A stretch of 64,000 nucleotides of DNA from Alphaproteobacteria bacterium (lineage in GTDB: Bacteria; Pseudomonadota; Alphaproteobacteria; Micavibrionales; Micavibrionaceae): positions 62,001-126,000 of the forward strand of contig WGMJ01000011.1 in assembly GCA_016125135.1 (NCBI GenBank). Reading direction: 5' to 3'. Position numbers and translations under genes: made by a program. The notes under the pieces were generated by a model. It saw nothing but the letters and a program-made list of their open reading frames with translations, had not been told where the DNA came from and did no database searches. Of the stretch, positions 35,281 to 44,724 are shown in pieces (the first letter of the stretch is position 1; each line of letters opens with the position of its first letter).

Positions 35281-36153
35281 CTACTCAAACGCTTTGAATT
35301 CACGCACTTCATGGCTGAATAACGAAGCCTTCTCGCCCATATATTTTTTAATCAGCATCTCGACTGTGCCATCCTGCTGCAGCTCGTAAATACCGGCATC
35401 CAGCATATTCTTTAAATCATGCTCGCCCGGCCCCATGCCAATAACAATCGGGTATATTAAAAGTGGTTTGCCGGGGCTAATGTCTCTGATTTTGCCCGGA
35501 TTACTACGCAGATACATATCAGCTGATATCAAATCACGCAGCGTTATATCAGCCTTACCTGCCACAGTATCATTAATAATGTCGGCAATACTTTGTGTTT
35601 CTGTTCCTAAAAATCTTTGCGCATTCGGGAAGAGTGCATCGGCCATCGTTGCCGATGCATCGCCTAATGTTGCGGTAATTTTATATTCAGGCGCATTTGC
35701 TTTCTGCCAGTTATTGTCGAAACGTGTATCATCGGTACGTACAAAAGCACTAATAGGGTCATAGAAAATTGGCCTTGTAAAAAGCGTTGTCACAGAACGG
35801 CTGGCAGAAGGCCAAAGGCCTGCACAGAAAGCATCGTAGCGGCCTGTAATAAACCCTTGGTTTATCTGGCCCCAACCTACTTCTTCCGTCCATTCTATTT
35901 TTATGCCTGCCCGCTTGCCAAATTCTTCAAGCATGTCGGGAAATATCCCCGAAAGAGCCCTTGTATTCGGATCTATTGTCAGGGTCGGTGGGTATTCGGC
36001 ATAAGCACAACGCAACGTACGTGTTTTTATCACGCGGTCATAAGCAGTTTCTTTATTCGCCCCCCCACTACCACGTGGTGCGCCGAAATGCACGATAATG
36101 AGCGACATGACCATCGCTACAACGGCGGTAAAAACATACTGGCGGGGGATCAT
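35281..36153 (-). CDS. Periplasmic solute-binding protein family 3, paralogue C
   Basis: A 290-residue extracytoplasmic solute-binding protein of the amino-acid type. An uncleaved or signal-type N-terminal helix (residues 6-23) is followed by TLRCAYAEYPPTLTIDPNT, ALSGIFPDMLEEFGKRAGIKIEWTEEVGWG and the GRYDAFCAGLWPSASR loop. There is no lipobox Cys. It is third in a tandem of three, with no permease or ATPase gene beside it, so it may act as a sensor or scavenging protein instead of in a local ABC system. Confidence 0.82.
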   Translation of the reverse strand: MIPRQYVFTAVVAMVMSLIIVHFGAPRGSGGANKETAYDRVIKTRTLRCAYAEYPPTLTIDPNTRALSGIFPDMLEEFGKRAGIKIEWTEEVGWGQINQGFITGRYDAFCAGLWPSASRSVTTLFTRPIFYDPISAFVRTDDTRFDNNWQKANAPEYKITATLGDASATMADALFPNAQRFLGTETQSIADIINDTVAGKADITLRDLISADMYLRSNPGKIRDISPGKPLLIYPIVIGMGPGEHDLKNMLDAGIYELQQDGTVEMLIKKYMGEKASLFSHEVREFKAFE

Positions 36154-36156
36154 CTC

Positions 36157-37020
36157 TTACTCCTTGGGTGGGTACTGTGGCAGTGAATTAAACTTCAAAA
36201 CATCATCGACTTTATATTTGCGGATAATCGCAAGTGTTGTCCCGTCATATTCCATTTCCCTGAAAGTCGCATCCATCATCGCTTTTAACTGTGTTTCGCC
36301 GGCAGGCAGAAACATGACAACCGGATAAATAGTCAAAGGCTTGTCGAGCAAACGCTTTATAGTGCCCGGGCGCATTGCCTCAAAATCACGCGCCATAATT
36401 TCAGGATTAATGACAAAATCGGCTTTCTTTGCAACCACATCTTCAAACATATCGCCAAGGTGGGAAAGCTCGGGCAGCGCTTTTTCTTCCGCCAGCGGGA
36501 AATAGCGCTTACGCAATATCGCAGGCGTACCGCCATCGATTGTCGAGAAACTATATTGCGGGTCGTTCAGTTCCTCGTAACTGGTGATTTTGCGTGGCTC
36601 GTCTTTACGGGCGTATATATAAATTGTTTCGTAATACATCGGGTCAGTAAACGCGATATAGCGTGAACGTGGCGCGTTTGGCCAGTACACACCGCAACCC
36701 ATGTCAACACGACCTGTTTTAACCGAGTCAACAATTGTGCCGAAGCCAACCTCTTCAGCCCACTCGACTTCCAGCGAAAGCCTTTTTGCGGCTTCCATCA
36801 TCATTTCATAGCCAAAGCCCGTTAGCTGATTTGTTTCCATGTCCTTGTAAAGACCGGGGGGACGCAAAGCATAGGCGCAGCGGATTTTTCCGCGCTCAAG
36901 TATGCGCGCCTGAACAGGTTCTCTTATTTCTGTGCTTCCACTCTTGGGCGCAGCCAGGTTGACGACCAATAAAGAAACAATAAGTGCTATAATAGCGGCT
37001 ATAATATATATACGGTTCAT
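36157..37020 (-). CDS. Periplasmic solute-binding protein family 3, paralogue B
   Basis: A 287-residue paralogue in the middle of the tandem. Its N-terminal helix (IYIIAAIIALIVSLLVVNLAA) differs from those of A and C, but the body is aligned: KIRCAYALRPPGLYKDMETN, LTGFGYEMMMEAAKRLSLEVEWAEEVGFG and GRVDMGCGVYWPNAPRSRYIAFT. It is separated by 3 and 5 bases from its neighbours, so the three are one operon. The ligand is unknown and may differ between the copies. Confidence 0.82.
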   Translation of the reverse strand: MNRIYIIAAIIALIVSLLVVNLAAPKSGSTEIREPVQARILERGKIRCAYALRPPGLYKDMETNQLTGFGYEMMMEAAKRLSLEVEWAEEVGFGTIVDSVKTGRVDMGCGVYWPNAPRSRYIAFTDPMYYETIYIYARKDEPRKITSYEELNDPQYSFSTIDGGTPAILRKRYFPLAEEKALPELSHLGDMFEDVVAKKADFVINPEIMARDFEAMRPGTIKRLLDKPLTIYPVVMFLPAGETQLKAMMDATFREMEYDGTTLAIIRKYKVDDVLKFNSLPQYPPKE

Positions 37021-37025
37021 ATTTA

Positions 37026-37883
37026 TTACTCTTTATATCCTGTTGAGGCGCGTAAAAACAATTTATCCCCCTGCTCGTATTTCTGCAGGATTTTCTCAAC
37101 TGTGCCGTTCAGCACAAGGTAGCGTATAGTCCCACTTAGCATGGTTTCAAGGTCATGCTCGCCTTTTTTTACGGCCAGTACAGCTGGAAATACACGTAGC
37201 GGGCTTACCTCATTAACAACATCAAGCTGGTTCGGGTTATTGCGGATAAATTGCTGTGCAACTGCAGGCTCTACAAAGGTCACATCGGCTTTGCCTGTGG
37301 TAACCCCCATCATAATGTCACTATATTCTGTATCGGTGAGTGACAAGCCGCCAGAGTTCGGGAAGTCTGCCGCGCGGATATAGGCAGGGATCGTCCCGTC
37401 CTGATACGACACTTTAATTTCCGGCTTATCAATATCGGCTTTTGTTTTAAACCGGTCATCGCCTACGCGCTTATAGGCGTTAATAGGCACAAAGTAATAT
37501 GGCGCCGTCATTTCTGTATGCGGCATAAAGTTTGGCCGCGCATAAATAGAAACACAAACCGCATCATAACGGTCGGTTTTCAGTCCTTCTACAATCGCTT
37601 TGAAAGGCACTTCCTCGGCCCAGTCAATTTTCAGGTTCAGTTCCTTGCCAATGGCTTCCACAATCTCGTAAACCGTGCCCGAGAGTTCGCCTGTATTCGG
37701 GTCTTTCATCGTCCCGAGGCCAATAATGCCATAGCCACAACGCAACGTTCCTGTGCGCATCACGCGCTCGTAAGATGTTTCTTTCTCAGTTTGCACGCTG
37801 CTACGCGGCTGCCCGAAATGTACAATGATGATCGACATAATGAGCGCAACAACGGCACTCAAAACATATTGGCGTGGTATCAT
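37026..37883 (-). CDS. Periplasmic solute-binding protein family 3, paralogue A
   Basis: A 285-residue paralogue and the first gene of the operon. The N-terminus (MIPRQYVLSAVVALIMSIII) is nearly the same as in paralogue C. The body has TLRCGYGIIGLGTMKDPNTG, KIDWAEEVPFKAIVEGL, DRYDAVCVSIYARPNFM and the late hinge segments. GGGAG precedes the ATG. The terminator of gyrA lies just upstream, so the operon should have its own promoter in or near that short gap, or depend on read-through. Confidence 0.83.
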   Translation of the reverse strand: MIPRQYVLSAVVALIMSIIIVHFGQPRSSVQTEKETSYERVMRTGTLRCGYGIIGLGTMKDPNTGELSGTVYEIVEAIGKELNLKIDWAEEVPFKAIVEGLKTDRYDAVCVSIYARPNFMPHTEMTAPYYFVPINAYKRVGDDRFKTKADIDKPEIKVSYQDGTIPAYIRAADFPNSGGLSLTDTEYSDIMMGVTTGKADVTFVEPAVAQQFIRNNPNQLDVVNEVSPLRVFPAVLAVKKGEHDLETMLSGTIRYLVLNGTVEKILQKYEQGDKLFLRASTGYKE

Positions 37884-37901
37884 GATAATCTCCCTCTAAA
37901 G

Positions 37902-37927
37902 AAATCCCCGCGCTGGCGGGGATTTTT
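37902..37927 (-). terminator. Intrinsic terminator after gyrA
   Basis: A 10-bp perfect stem AAATCCCCGC / GCGGGGATTT with a GCTG loop, ten bases beyond the gyrA stop. The T-run is longer on the plus strand, but only gyrA enters it, from the minus strand. Confidence 0.72.
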
Positions 37928-37936
37928 ATATTTGTT

Positions 37937-40681
37937 TTACTCAGCCTGTGGCTCGTTGTCATTATCCGGCGCGGCATCCTCAATACCTTCCGGTACGTCA
38001 ACATCGTCGTCTTCCGTATCTTGCGTTAGCCACGCAACGGAAACAACTTTCTCGTTATCATCAACGCGGAACAACGTAACACCTTGCGCCGAGCGGCCTG
38101 TAATGCGGATATCATGCACCGGCATACGGATTGTTTGCCCTTGGTCAGACACAAGCATGATCTGGTGATCATCCGTTACAGGGAAGCTGGCGACCACTTC
38201 ACCGCCATTTTTCTTGGTGAGGCTCATGTTTGTTACACCTTGCCCACCGCGGCCTGTTACGCGGTATTCGTAAGCAGAAGTCCGCTTGCCGAAGCCTTTG
38301 TTCGTGACAGTCAGAATAAACTGCTCACGCGCCTGCATTTCTGCGAAGCGTTCATCAGAGATTGCGCTATCAGCCACACCCTCTTCAGCTTCTGTGCCTT
38401 CTTCATCAGCACCGCGTAAAGCATTGGCACGTTTCAAATAGGCGGCACGCTCTTCAGGTGTTGCCGGCGCATTCTTCAGGATTGAAAGCGACATTACTTC
38501 ATCGCCCTTACCAAGCTTAATACCGCGGATACCGGTTGACGTACGGCCTGCAAACACACGCACGTCATCGACCGAGAAGCGGATCGCTTTACCGGAACGT
38601 GTTGCCAGCAATACATCTTCATCTGCTTTGCAAATTTTCACGGCAACAAGTTTCTCGTCACCTTCAAGCTTCATGGCAATCAAACCATTTGCGCGGATAT
38701 TGCGGAAGTCAGAGAGTTTGTTACGGCGCACGCCACCTTCAGATGTTGCGAAGAAGATATCGAGTTTATCCCATAGTTCTTCATCTTCCGGCAGGCGCAT
38801 ATAAACAGAAACATTCTCGCCCTGCTCAAGCGGCAACAGGTTCACAAGCGCTTTACCACGTGATTGCGGGTTACCGAGTGGTAACTGGTACACTTTCAGG
38901 CGGTGGACAATACCGCGTGAGGTGAAAAACAGAATTGGCGTATGGGTTGAGGCCACAAACATATCGGAGACAAAATCCTCCTCCTTCATGTTCACAGCTG
39001 TGCGACCCTTACCACCACGGCGCTGCGCGCGATAAGTGGCAAGCGGCGTCCGCTTCACGTAACCGCCATTGGTGACGGTCACAACCATATCTTCACGCTG
39101 GATCAACTCTTCGATATCCATATCAGCGTCTGACTCTTCAATCACTGTACGGCGCGGCGTTGCGAATTGCTCTTTGGCGAGCACAAGCTCGTCTTTCATC
39201 ACACCGAACAATGTTTCCTTGCTAGCAAGGATAGAGAGCAGGTACTGGATCTCGTTTGTAATCTCTTTCAGCTCATCGCCGATTTTCTCGCGCTCGAGGC
39301 CTGTCAATTTCTGCAAGCGCAAATCAAGGATCGCTTTTGCCTGATCTTCAGAAAGGTTATACGTGCCATCATCATTCAGCGGATATTCAGGGTCATCCAC
39401 CAGCTTGATAAGCGGCGCAATATCTTTGGCAGGCCATGCTTTTGCCATCAAGCCTTCGCGGGCTGTCGCCGTATCCGGCGCGTTTCTAATCAGCGCAATC
39501 ACTTCATCGATATTCGCAACGGCGACGGCCAAACCGCATAATGTATGCGCACGCACGCGGCATTCGTTCAGTTCAAATACTGTGCGGCGTGTAATGACTT
39601 CTTCACGGTGACGAATAAATGTCGCAATAAAATCACGCAATACAACAGTTTGCGGGCGGCCATAATTGAGCGCAACCATGTTGCATGAGAATGATGTTTG
39701 TAATGGCGTGAATTTGAAAAGCTGGTTCAGCACAACATCGGCCTGCGCGTTACGCTGCAGCTCAATGACAACACGCACACCTTCGCGGTTTGACTCGTCG
39801 CGGATCTCGGAAATCCCCTCAACAATCTTCTCACGCGCCACTTCGCCAAGGCGCTCGAGCAAGCGGCCTTTGTTTACCTGAAACGGCACTTCCTCAACAA
39901 TAATTGCTTCGCGCTTCTCGCGGATCTGCTCGAACGATGTTTTCGCGCGCATCATCACCGAGCCATTACCGGTGAGATAGGCATTACGAATGCCACCACG
40001 GCCTAAAATCAAGCCACCCGTCGGGAAGTCAGGCCCGGGGATATGCTGCATCAACTCTTCTGATGTCAGCGCAGGGTTTTCAATATAGGCGCAGCACGCA
40101 TCAATCACCTCACCGGCATTGTGCGGGGGAATGTTTGTCGCCATACCAACCGCAATACCGCCAGCCCCGTTGATCAGCAGGTTCGGTAAGCGTGAAGGCA
40201 ACACAGAAGGCTCTTCTGTTGACTCGTCATAGTTCGGGCGGAAATCAACTGTGTCTTTATCAATGTCGGCCAGCAATGCCTCAGCCGATTTCGCCATACG
40301 CGCTTCCGTATAGCGCATCGCCGCAGGGCTATCGCCATCCATCGAGCCAAAGTTACCTTGCCCGTCAATCAGCGGCAGGCGCATCGAGAAATCCTGAGCC
40401 ATACGCACAAGCGCATCGTAAATCGCAAGATCACCGTGCGGGTGGTATTTACCCATCACGTCCCCGACGATACGGGCGGATTTCTTATAAGCTTTATCGG
40501 ACGTGTAACCGCCCTCTTTCATCGCGTAAAGAATGCGGCGGTGAACAGGCTTCAAACCATCGCGTAAATCGGGCAATGCACGGCTCACGATCACGCTCAT
40601 CGCGTAATCGAGGTATGATTTTTTCATCTCGTCTACGAGTGAAATATTCGGCATTTTCTGGGCGGTGTTACTCTCAGTCAT
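37937..40681 (-). CDS. gyrA: DNA gyrase subunit A
   Basis: The ATP-dependent type II topoisomerase breakage-reunion subunit, 914 residues. The N-terminal part has [22 protein letters not shown] and the catalytic Tyr124 in [10 protein letters not shown]. The C-terminal beta-pinwheel has the GyrA-box-like QRRGGKGR and repeated RxxGRxxxG blades. At residue 85, equivalent to E. coli Ser83, the residue is Leu (codon CTT at 40427-40429), while the Asp equivalent to E. coli Asp87 is kept. An acidic tail ends the protein. Confidence 0.97.
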   Translation of the reverse strand: MTESNTAQKMPNISLVDEMKKSYLDYAMSVIVSRALPDLRDGLKPVHRRILYAMKEGGYTSDKAYKKSARIVGDVMGKYHPHGDLAIYDALVRMAQDFSMRLPLIDGQGNFGSMDGDSPAAMRYTEARMAKSAEALLADIDKDTVDFRPNYDESTEEPSVLPSRLPNLLINGAGGIAVGMATNIPPHNAGEVIDACCAYIENPALTSEELMQHIPGPDFPTGGLILGRGGIRNAYLTGNGSVMMRAKTSFEQIREKREAIIVEEVPFQVNKGRLLERLGEVAREKIVEGISEIRDESNREGVRVVIELQRNAQADVVLNQLFKFTPLQTSFSCNMVALNYGRPQTVVLRDFIATFIRHREEVITRRTVFELNECRVRAHTLCGLAVAVANIDEVIALIRNAPDTATAREGLMAKAWPAKDIAPLIKLVDDPEYPLNDDGTYNLSEDQAKAILDLRLQKLTGLEREKIGDELKEITNEIQYLLSILASKETLFGVMKDELVLAKEQFATPRRTVIEESDADMDIEELIQREDMVVTVTNGGYVKRTPLATYRAQRRGGKGRTAVNMKEEDFVSDMFVASTHTPILFFTSRGIVHRLKVYQLPLGNPQSRGKALVNLLPLEQGENVSVYMRLPEDEELWDKLDIFFATSEGGVRRNKLSDFRNIRANGLIAMKLEGDEKLVAVKICKADEDVLLATRSGKAIRFSVDDVRVFAGRTSTGIRGIKLGKGDEVMSLSILKNAPATPEERAAYLKRANALRGADEEGTEAEEGVADSAISDERFAEMQAREQFILTVTNKGFGKRTSAYEYRVTGRGGQGVTNMSLTKKNGGEVVASFPVTDDHQIMLVSDQGQTIRMPVHDIRITGRSAQGVTLFRVDDNEKVVSVAWLTQDTEDDDVDVPEGIEDAAPDNDNEPQAE

Positions 40682-40749
40682 CTCTTAAAAACCTGTCTTT
40701 TTGGAATTCGCGGAAACCTTAGCAATTCTGCGGCTTTGAGGCAATAAAT

Positions 40750-40772
40750 AAGCGCCTAAAAAGGCGCTTTTT
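40750..40772 (-). terminator. Hairpin pair downstream of the DUF2059-like gene
   Basis: A GCGCC / GGCGC stem flanked by A and T runs, adjacent to a second hairpin (AACAGGT / ACCTGTT, 40773-40807). On the minus strand they follow the stop at 40807 and precede gyrA, so they probably end the ssb transcript. The T-run on the minus strand is interrupted. Confidence 0.5.
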
Positions 40773-40806
40773 AACAGGTTTTTAGAGCCCCTAAAACTAC
40801 CTGTTT

Positions 40807-41385
40807 TTATTGGGTTTTTTGGGGCGTTTGCGGGATGGCTGGCAAGCCGTTCGGGTACATCTTCTTCACGCGTGGGTCATTCTGCACACGTTGCTGCATT
40901 TCAGCCTGATATTTGTACAAGGACGCATCTACAACAGCCTTGATATCAGGGCGCATTTTACGCTCGATAATACGGCGTTTTGCCTCCGCCGAGCGCCCTA
41001 GCGGCGACGTGAAATAGATTTTCATGGCCTGCATCTCGTGCAGCGTGAAATTCTCGGCCATGGCAACAGAGGCAATTTCTTCGATCTTTTTGATATCAAG
41101 ATCACGGCTCATGAAATCAAGGAAGCGTTTGCGCTCGGTGGGGTCTTGAATGGCATCAGCCTCTTCCAGAATGCCCTCTTTCACCTGTGTCTCCGTTTGC
41201 CAGATTACATGCAGCTCTTTGGCAATTGCGTAACGGTCAGGAAAATCAGCATCCTGCGTGGCAGGGTGCTGCTGTGCTGTTTGTTCTGCGCTTAACTCCT
41301 GCGCATGCGCGGCTGGTCCGAAAGCCAGTATAAAAAGCGTTAGAAATACAAAAAAATCAGAACGGAATATCGTCTTCAAGATCAT
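40807..41385 (-). CDS. Exported DUF2059-like protein
   Basis: A 192-residue secreted protein. A signal peptide covers residues 1-28 ([21 protein letters not shown], probable cleavage after AHA). The mature part is helical, with [41 protein letters not shown], the pattern of DUF2059 proteins, and a Pro/Gln tail. The frame is open upstream, but the ATG at 41385, which lies inside the ssb end, gives a normal signal peptide. Function unknown; it is co-transcribed with ssb. Confidence 0.72.
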   Translation of the reverse strand: MILKTIFRSDFFVFLTLFILAFGPAAHAQELSAEQTAQQHPATQDADFPDRYAIAKELHVIWQTETQVKEGILEEADAIQDPTERKRFLDFMSRDLDIKKIEEIASVAMAENFTLHEMQAMKIYFTSPLGRSAEAKRRIIERKMRPDIKAVVDASLYKYQAEMQQRVQNDPRVKKMYPNGLPAIPQTPQKTQ

Positions 41386-41827
41386 CAACCTTTGCAGCGG
41401 GTCCGGATGGCGGGCCTGACGGTGCATAATCGTCATAACCTCCATCGCTCATACCATTATTATTGCTCGGAGCACCCGCTTTATCAAGTAGTGTCAGGCT
41501 GCCGTTGAAGTTTTTAATAACGACTTCGGTCGTATATTTCTCTTGTCCGTCTTTATCGGTGTATTTACGTGTCTCGAGAGCGCCTTCAATATAGACTTTT
41601 GAACCTTTGCGCAGATATTTCTCGGCTACATTGGCGATATTCGGGTTGAAAATTACAACGCGGTGCCATTGTGTTTTTTCTTTACGTTCGCCTGTTGATT
41701 TATCTTTCCAGCTTTCTGACGTTGCAACAGACAGGTTTACAACCTTGTCGCCTGATTGCATGCTACGGACATCAGGGTCGTTCCCCAGATTTCCAACCAA
41801 AATTACCTTGTTTACGCTACCAGCCAT
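41357..41827 (-). CDS. ssb: Single-stranded DNA-binding protein
   Basis: A tetrameric SSB for replication, recombination and repair. The 156 residues hold the OB fold ([51 protein letters not shown]). A Gly/Ser/Pro-rich linker and the acidic protein-interaction tip DDIPF follow. In alphaproteobacteria ssb often sits between uvrA and gyrA, and that order is kept here with the Clp-like gene added. Confidence 0.97.
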   Translation of the reverse strand: MAGSVNKVILVGNLGNDPDVRSMQSGDKVVNLSVATSESWKDKSTGERKEKTQWHRVVIFNPNIANVAEKYLRKGSKVYIEGALETRKYTDKDGQEKYTTEVVIKNFNGSLTLLDKAGAPSNNNGMSDGGYDDYAPSGPPSGPAAKVDDLEDDIPF

Positions 41828-42041
41828 GGCCGTGCCCTTTCCCTTATAAAGAATCCTGTGTGAGCGGCCACCATAGAAAAACTGCGGCTTTTCTGCAATT
41901 TGTTTACGTTATGTTTCCCCATATTTTTCACACGCGTTTTAATTATGTCAATCAAGTTTTTATTTACTTTTGAACCCTCGATCTGTCACCCTAATTCAAC
42001 AAAAAGTAAAAAACGAGTTGAAACAGGGATTGAGTAAAAAC

Positions 42042-44651
42042 ATGGGGTTAAAAGACGTACTACGTCCGCCGGCATCGCAAGCATTCCAGATTATGGATAA
42101 AGAGCTGCTTGATGCCGAAGACTTTGTCAAAGAAGTCCTTTCCGAAAAAACCCTCAACCTCCGCCATCTATTCAACGGGGATCTATTTGTAACTGCTGTT
42201 TATCTGGCAGGCGACAATGACGCTGATAATCTTGACCAGCCTCTTTTAAGATCATTGCTCGAAAATTACCTCGGTGCTGCACAAACCGATGAAGAACTAC
42301 TCATCAACATCAACATGGCAAAAGAGTACATCGCTAAAGGCAAGTTCACACCACTCCCCTATTTTCTACGAAATATCATTGACCACGCAGGTATGATGAC
42401 ACGTGCGAATAAAACATCGTGGATCAATATGGTTCGCGGTGTAGGGCAACAGCTTTTCAAAAATGTACAAGCGGCAGACAGCGCGCGCATAGAAACCTAT
42501 CTGAACAAAATGCTTGATGATACAGAGGAAGCCGAACTCAGATTTAAAGATGAAATCAGTGATCTGGAAAGAGCCATGACTGAGCGCGGGAAAATGCGCA
42601 CCGGTGATTTCAAGGAAGTCGCAGAGCATCTTAAAGCGCGGAGTCCGGCAAATGATGATGAGCCGCCCCCCTCAAGTTCGCGTGAAGTGGTTCCTGTGCC
42701 TACGGCCAGTGTGCTTGAAAAACTCCCACCTGCCACACGTCAGTTATTAAAACATTATGGCTCGTTTCCAGGTGGCAGCATTAAAAATGTCCGCGATGCC
42801 AAACTCGCGGGTATGGGGCGCGAAGAAGAGCTTACACAGCTCGCTATTGCTCTGGGCCAACCAAAACGACACCATGCTATTATCAGTACAAAGGACCTTA
42901 CTGAAGGAAATCGTCTGCTTTCAGCAGCCGCAAAACATTTTGCCCACGAAACAAACGCGTCTATTCCTGGTGGCGCTATTGTAATGAATATCGACTGGCA
43001 GTCATTATTTCTAGATGCATTGAATGTTTATAGCCGCACCGAATTACCGGGCTTAGGTGAAGGTGGTGCCGATACGAATGGCAACATTCCCCTTATACAA
43101 CGCCTTATGGTTGATACATTATTCCGTACAATTAACAATATAAACGAAGAGAGCAACGAGAAGATCATTCTCGCTTTTGAAGATGTCGGCAAGATACGGG
43201 AAGCCCAATTTCCTTATTCCCAGCTCACCTACGAATACTTCAATCAGGCCGTCAGACGCTTTCCCCATCTACGCCTTATGCTTACACTGCAAGAAAAGCA
43301 TGTCAGAGATTTCGAAGACCTGACACCGGAGCTAGGCAAGGTCAGTTCGCATATCAGGCTTGAAAATCCGCAAGAAGAAACATTGTTGGCATTGCTTGCA
43401 CGGGAAGCGCAGGAGCATAACGGCCTTGAGGTATCAAAAGAAACATTGGTTTATTTGAGCCGCCTTGTAAAAAAAGAATTCAATAATGCCGCGCAAGTGG
43501 AGATATCGTCGCGTATTCTTGAGCGCGCGGCAACAATTGCACGTATGGGCAAAGCCCCTAAACTAACAAATGATCTTATTGATCTCTCTCTTGCACAGTT
43601 TATGGGCGTGAATAAGGACTATATCGGCAAAAATCTCTTTACGCGTATTAACGAAGCTATTCCTGCACTTGAAAAAGAAATTTTCGGGCAGGATGCCGCA
43701 ATCAAAATTATTCGTAACGCTCTGCGGCCGCTTTCTTTCAACCTCAGTGATCCTGATCAACCTGCGGCAATTATGCTTTTCAATGGCCCGACAGGGGTTG
43801 GAAAAACCGAAGTTTCACGCATTTTAGCACGCGCCTATGGTGGCTCTGATGATGCTCTCATCAAAATCGACGGAACCGACTATTATGCCGAACACACAAA
43901 ATCAAGAATTATCGGCTCACCTCCCGGGTATGTTGGTTATAAAGACGTCTCTATTTTTGAGAAACTTCTTAAAAATCCGAATGCCGTCGTTCTCATCGAC
44001 GAGTTTGATAAAATGCACCCCGACGTTCAGAACATATTTATGAGCGCATGGGACAATGGCTATATCATTCTTTCCGATGGCCGCAAGGTAGACCTGACAA
44101 AAACAGTCTGGTGTATTACAGGTAATTTTGGCGCACATAAAGCAGCGTTGAATGTCGGCAAGCCTTTAGGCTTCAAGGACGTGCCACAAGACGATGATCT
44201 GGACGAAATTATGCAAGATATCGGTCAGGAAGAAATCGAGAAAGCGTTGCCACCCGAATTGGTCGGACGTATCCATCATGTTATTCCTTTCAACTATCTG
44301 AAGCGTGATGTCGTTGATAAAGTTATCCAGAAATATCTTGATAAAGAACTGGGTAAGTTGGCAGAGAAACTACCAAACGTTCAGCTAACATATAGCCCTG
44401 AAGTTATCGAAGAGCTTCGCAAAAAAGCGTATTCGAAACTTAAAGGCGTCCGCCCTGTCAAGAATGCTGTAAAGTCTCATATTTTATCAGAAGCTCTCGA
44501 GCTGCTAGCCCAAAAAGTGGAAGCCGGCGAACATGACTTTGAAAGAGATAATCTTTCAATCCATATCGAAAGTATCCATAAACCGTTTACAATATGGAAC
44601 AGAGATGCTGCTAACGCCAACCCCCGCTTTAATGCACCGGTCTTCCAGTAA
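42042..44651 (+). CDS. Clp/HSP100-type AAA+ ATPase with degenerate first module
   Basis: An 869-residue protein related to ClpA/ClpB but unusual. The N-terminal 230 residues do not look like a Clp-N repeat and include a charged segment and a Pro/Ser linker. The first AAA module (about 250-520) has GREEELTQL and a Walker B-like LAFEDVG, but no Walker A. The second (about 550-800) is intact: [10 protein letters not shown] near 583, pore loop PPGYVGY, Walker B VVLIDEFDKMH and sensor ITGNFGA. The frame continues upstream to a TTG at 41970; the ATG at 42042, with AGGGA 12 bases before it, is preferred. Confidence 0.85.
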   Translation: MGLKDVLRPPASQAFQIMDKELLDAEDFVKEVLSEKTLNLRHLFNGDLFVTAVYLAGDNDADNLDQPLLRSLLENYLGAAQTDEELLININMAKEYIAKGKFTPLPYFLRNIIDHAGMMTRANKTSWINMVRGVGQQLFKNVQAADSARIETYLNKMLDDTEEAELRFKDEISDLERAMTERGKMRTGDFKEVAEHLKARSPANDDEPPPSSSREVVPVPTASVLEKLPPATRQLLKHYGSFPGGSIKNVRDAKLAGMGREEELTQLAIALGQPKRHHAIISTKDLTEGNRLLSAAAKHFAHETNASIPGGAIVMNIDWQSLFLDALNVYSRTELPGLGEGGADTNGNIPLIQRLMVDTLFRTINNINEESNEKIILAFEDVGKIREAQFPYSQLTYEYFNQAVRRFPHLRLMLTLQEKHVRDFEDLTPELGKVSSHIRLENPQEETLLALLAREAQEHNGLEVSKETLVYLSRLVKKEFNNAAQVEISSRILERAATIARMGKAPKLTNDLIDLSLAQFMGVNKDYIGKNLFTRINEAIPALEKEIFGQDAAIKIIRNALRPLSFNLSDPDQPAAIMLFNGPTGVGKTEVSRILARAYGGSDDALIKIDGTDYYAEHTKSRIIGSPPGYVGYKDVSIFEKLLKNPNAVVLIDEFDKMHPDVQNIFMSAWDNGYIILSDGRKVDLTKTVWCITGNFGAHKAALNVGKPLGFKDVPQDDDLDEIMQDIGQEEIEKALPPELVGRIHHVIPFNYLKRDVVDKVIQKYLDKELGKLAEKLPNVQLTYSPEVIEELRKKAYSKLKGVRPVKNAVKSHILSEALELLAQKVEAGEHDFERDNLSIHIESIHKPFTIWNRDAANANPRFNAPVFQ

Positions 44652-44671
44652 TTTTTGTTGATTTTAGGGGT

Positions 44672-44720
44672 AAAGGCTCTATATAACCGCCTAGTATATA
44701 TTTGGGTATACAGAGCCTTT
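44672..44720. repeat. Inverted repeat between the Clp-like gene and uvrA
   Basis: A 9-bp stem AAAGGCTCT / AGAGCCTTT with a 31-base AT-rich loop, followed by a T-run that reaches the uvrA ATG at 44725. It could terminate the Clp-like gene or form in the uvrA leader. A TTGATT...TATAAC pair (44658-44687, 18-base spacing) overlaps it and may be the uvrA promoter. Confidence 0.48.
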
Positions 44721-44724
44721 TTTC

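Noticed and set aside
35281-37883. A complete ABC uptake operon around the three binding proteins
   Set aside because: The flanking genes are gyrA and an unrelated hypothetical gene; no permease or ATPase gene is adjacent.
37902-37927. The ATCCCC hairpin before the binding-protein operon as another copy of the paired-hairpin repeat
   Set aside because: It is a single hairpin with no TGTC/GACA ends and no second half; best explained as the gyrA terminator.
44640-44724. An SOS (LexA) box upstream of uvrA
   Set aside because: I looked for GTTC-N7-GTTC, GAAC-N7-GAAC and CTGT-N8-ACAG forms and saw none.
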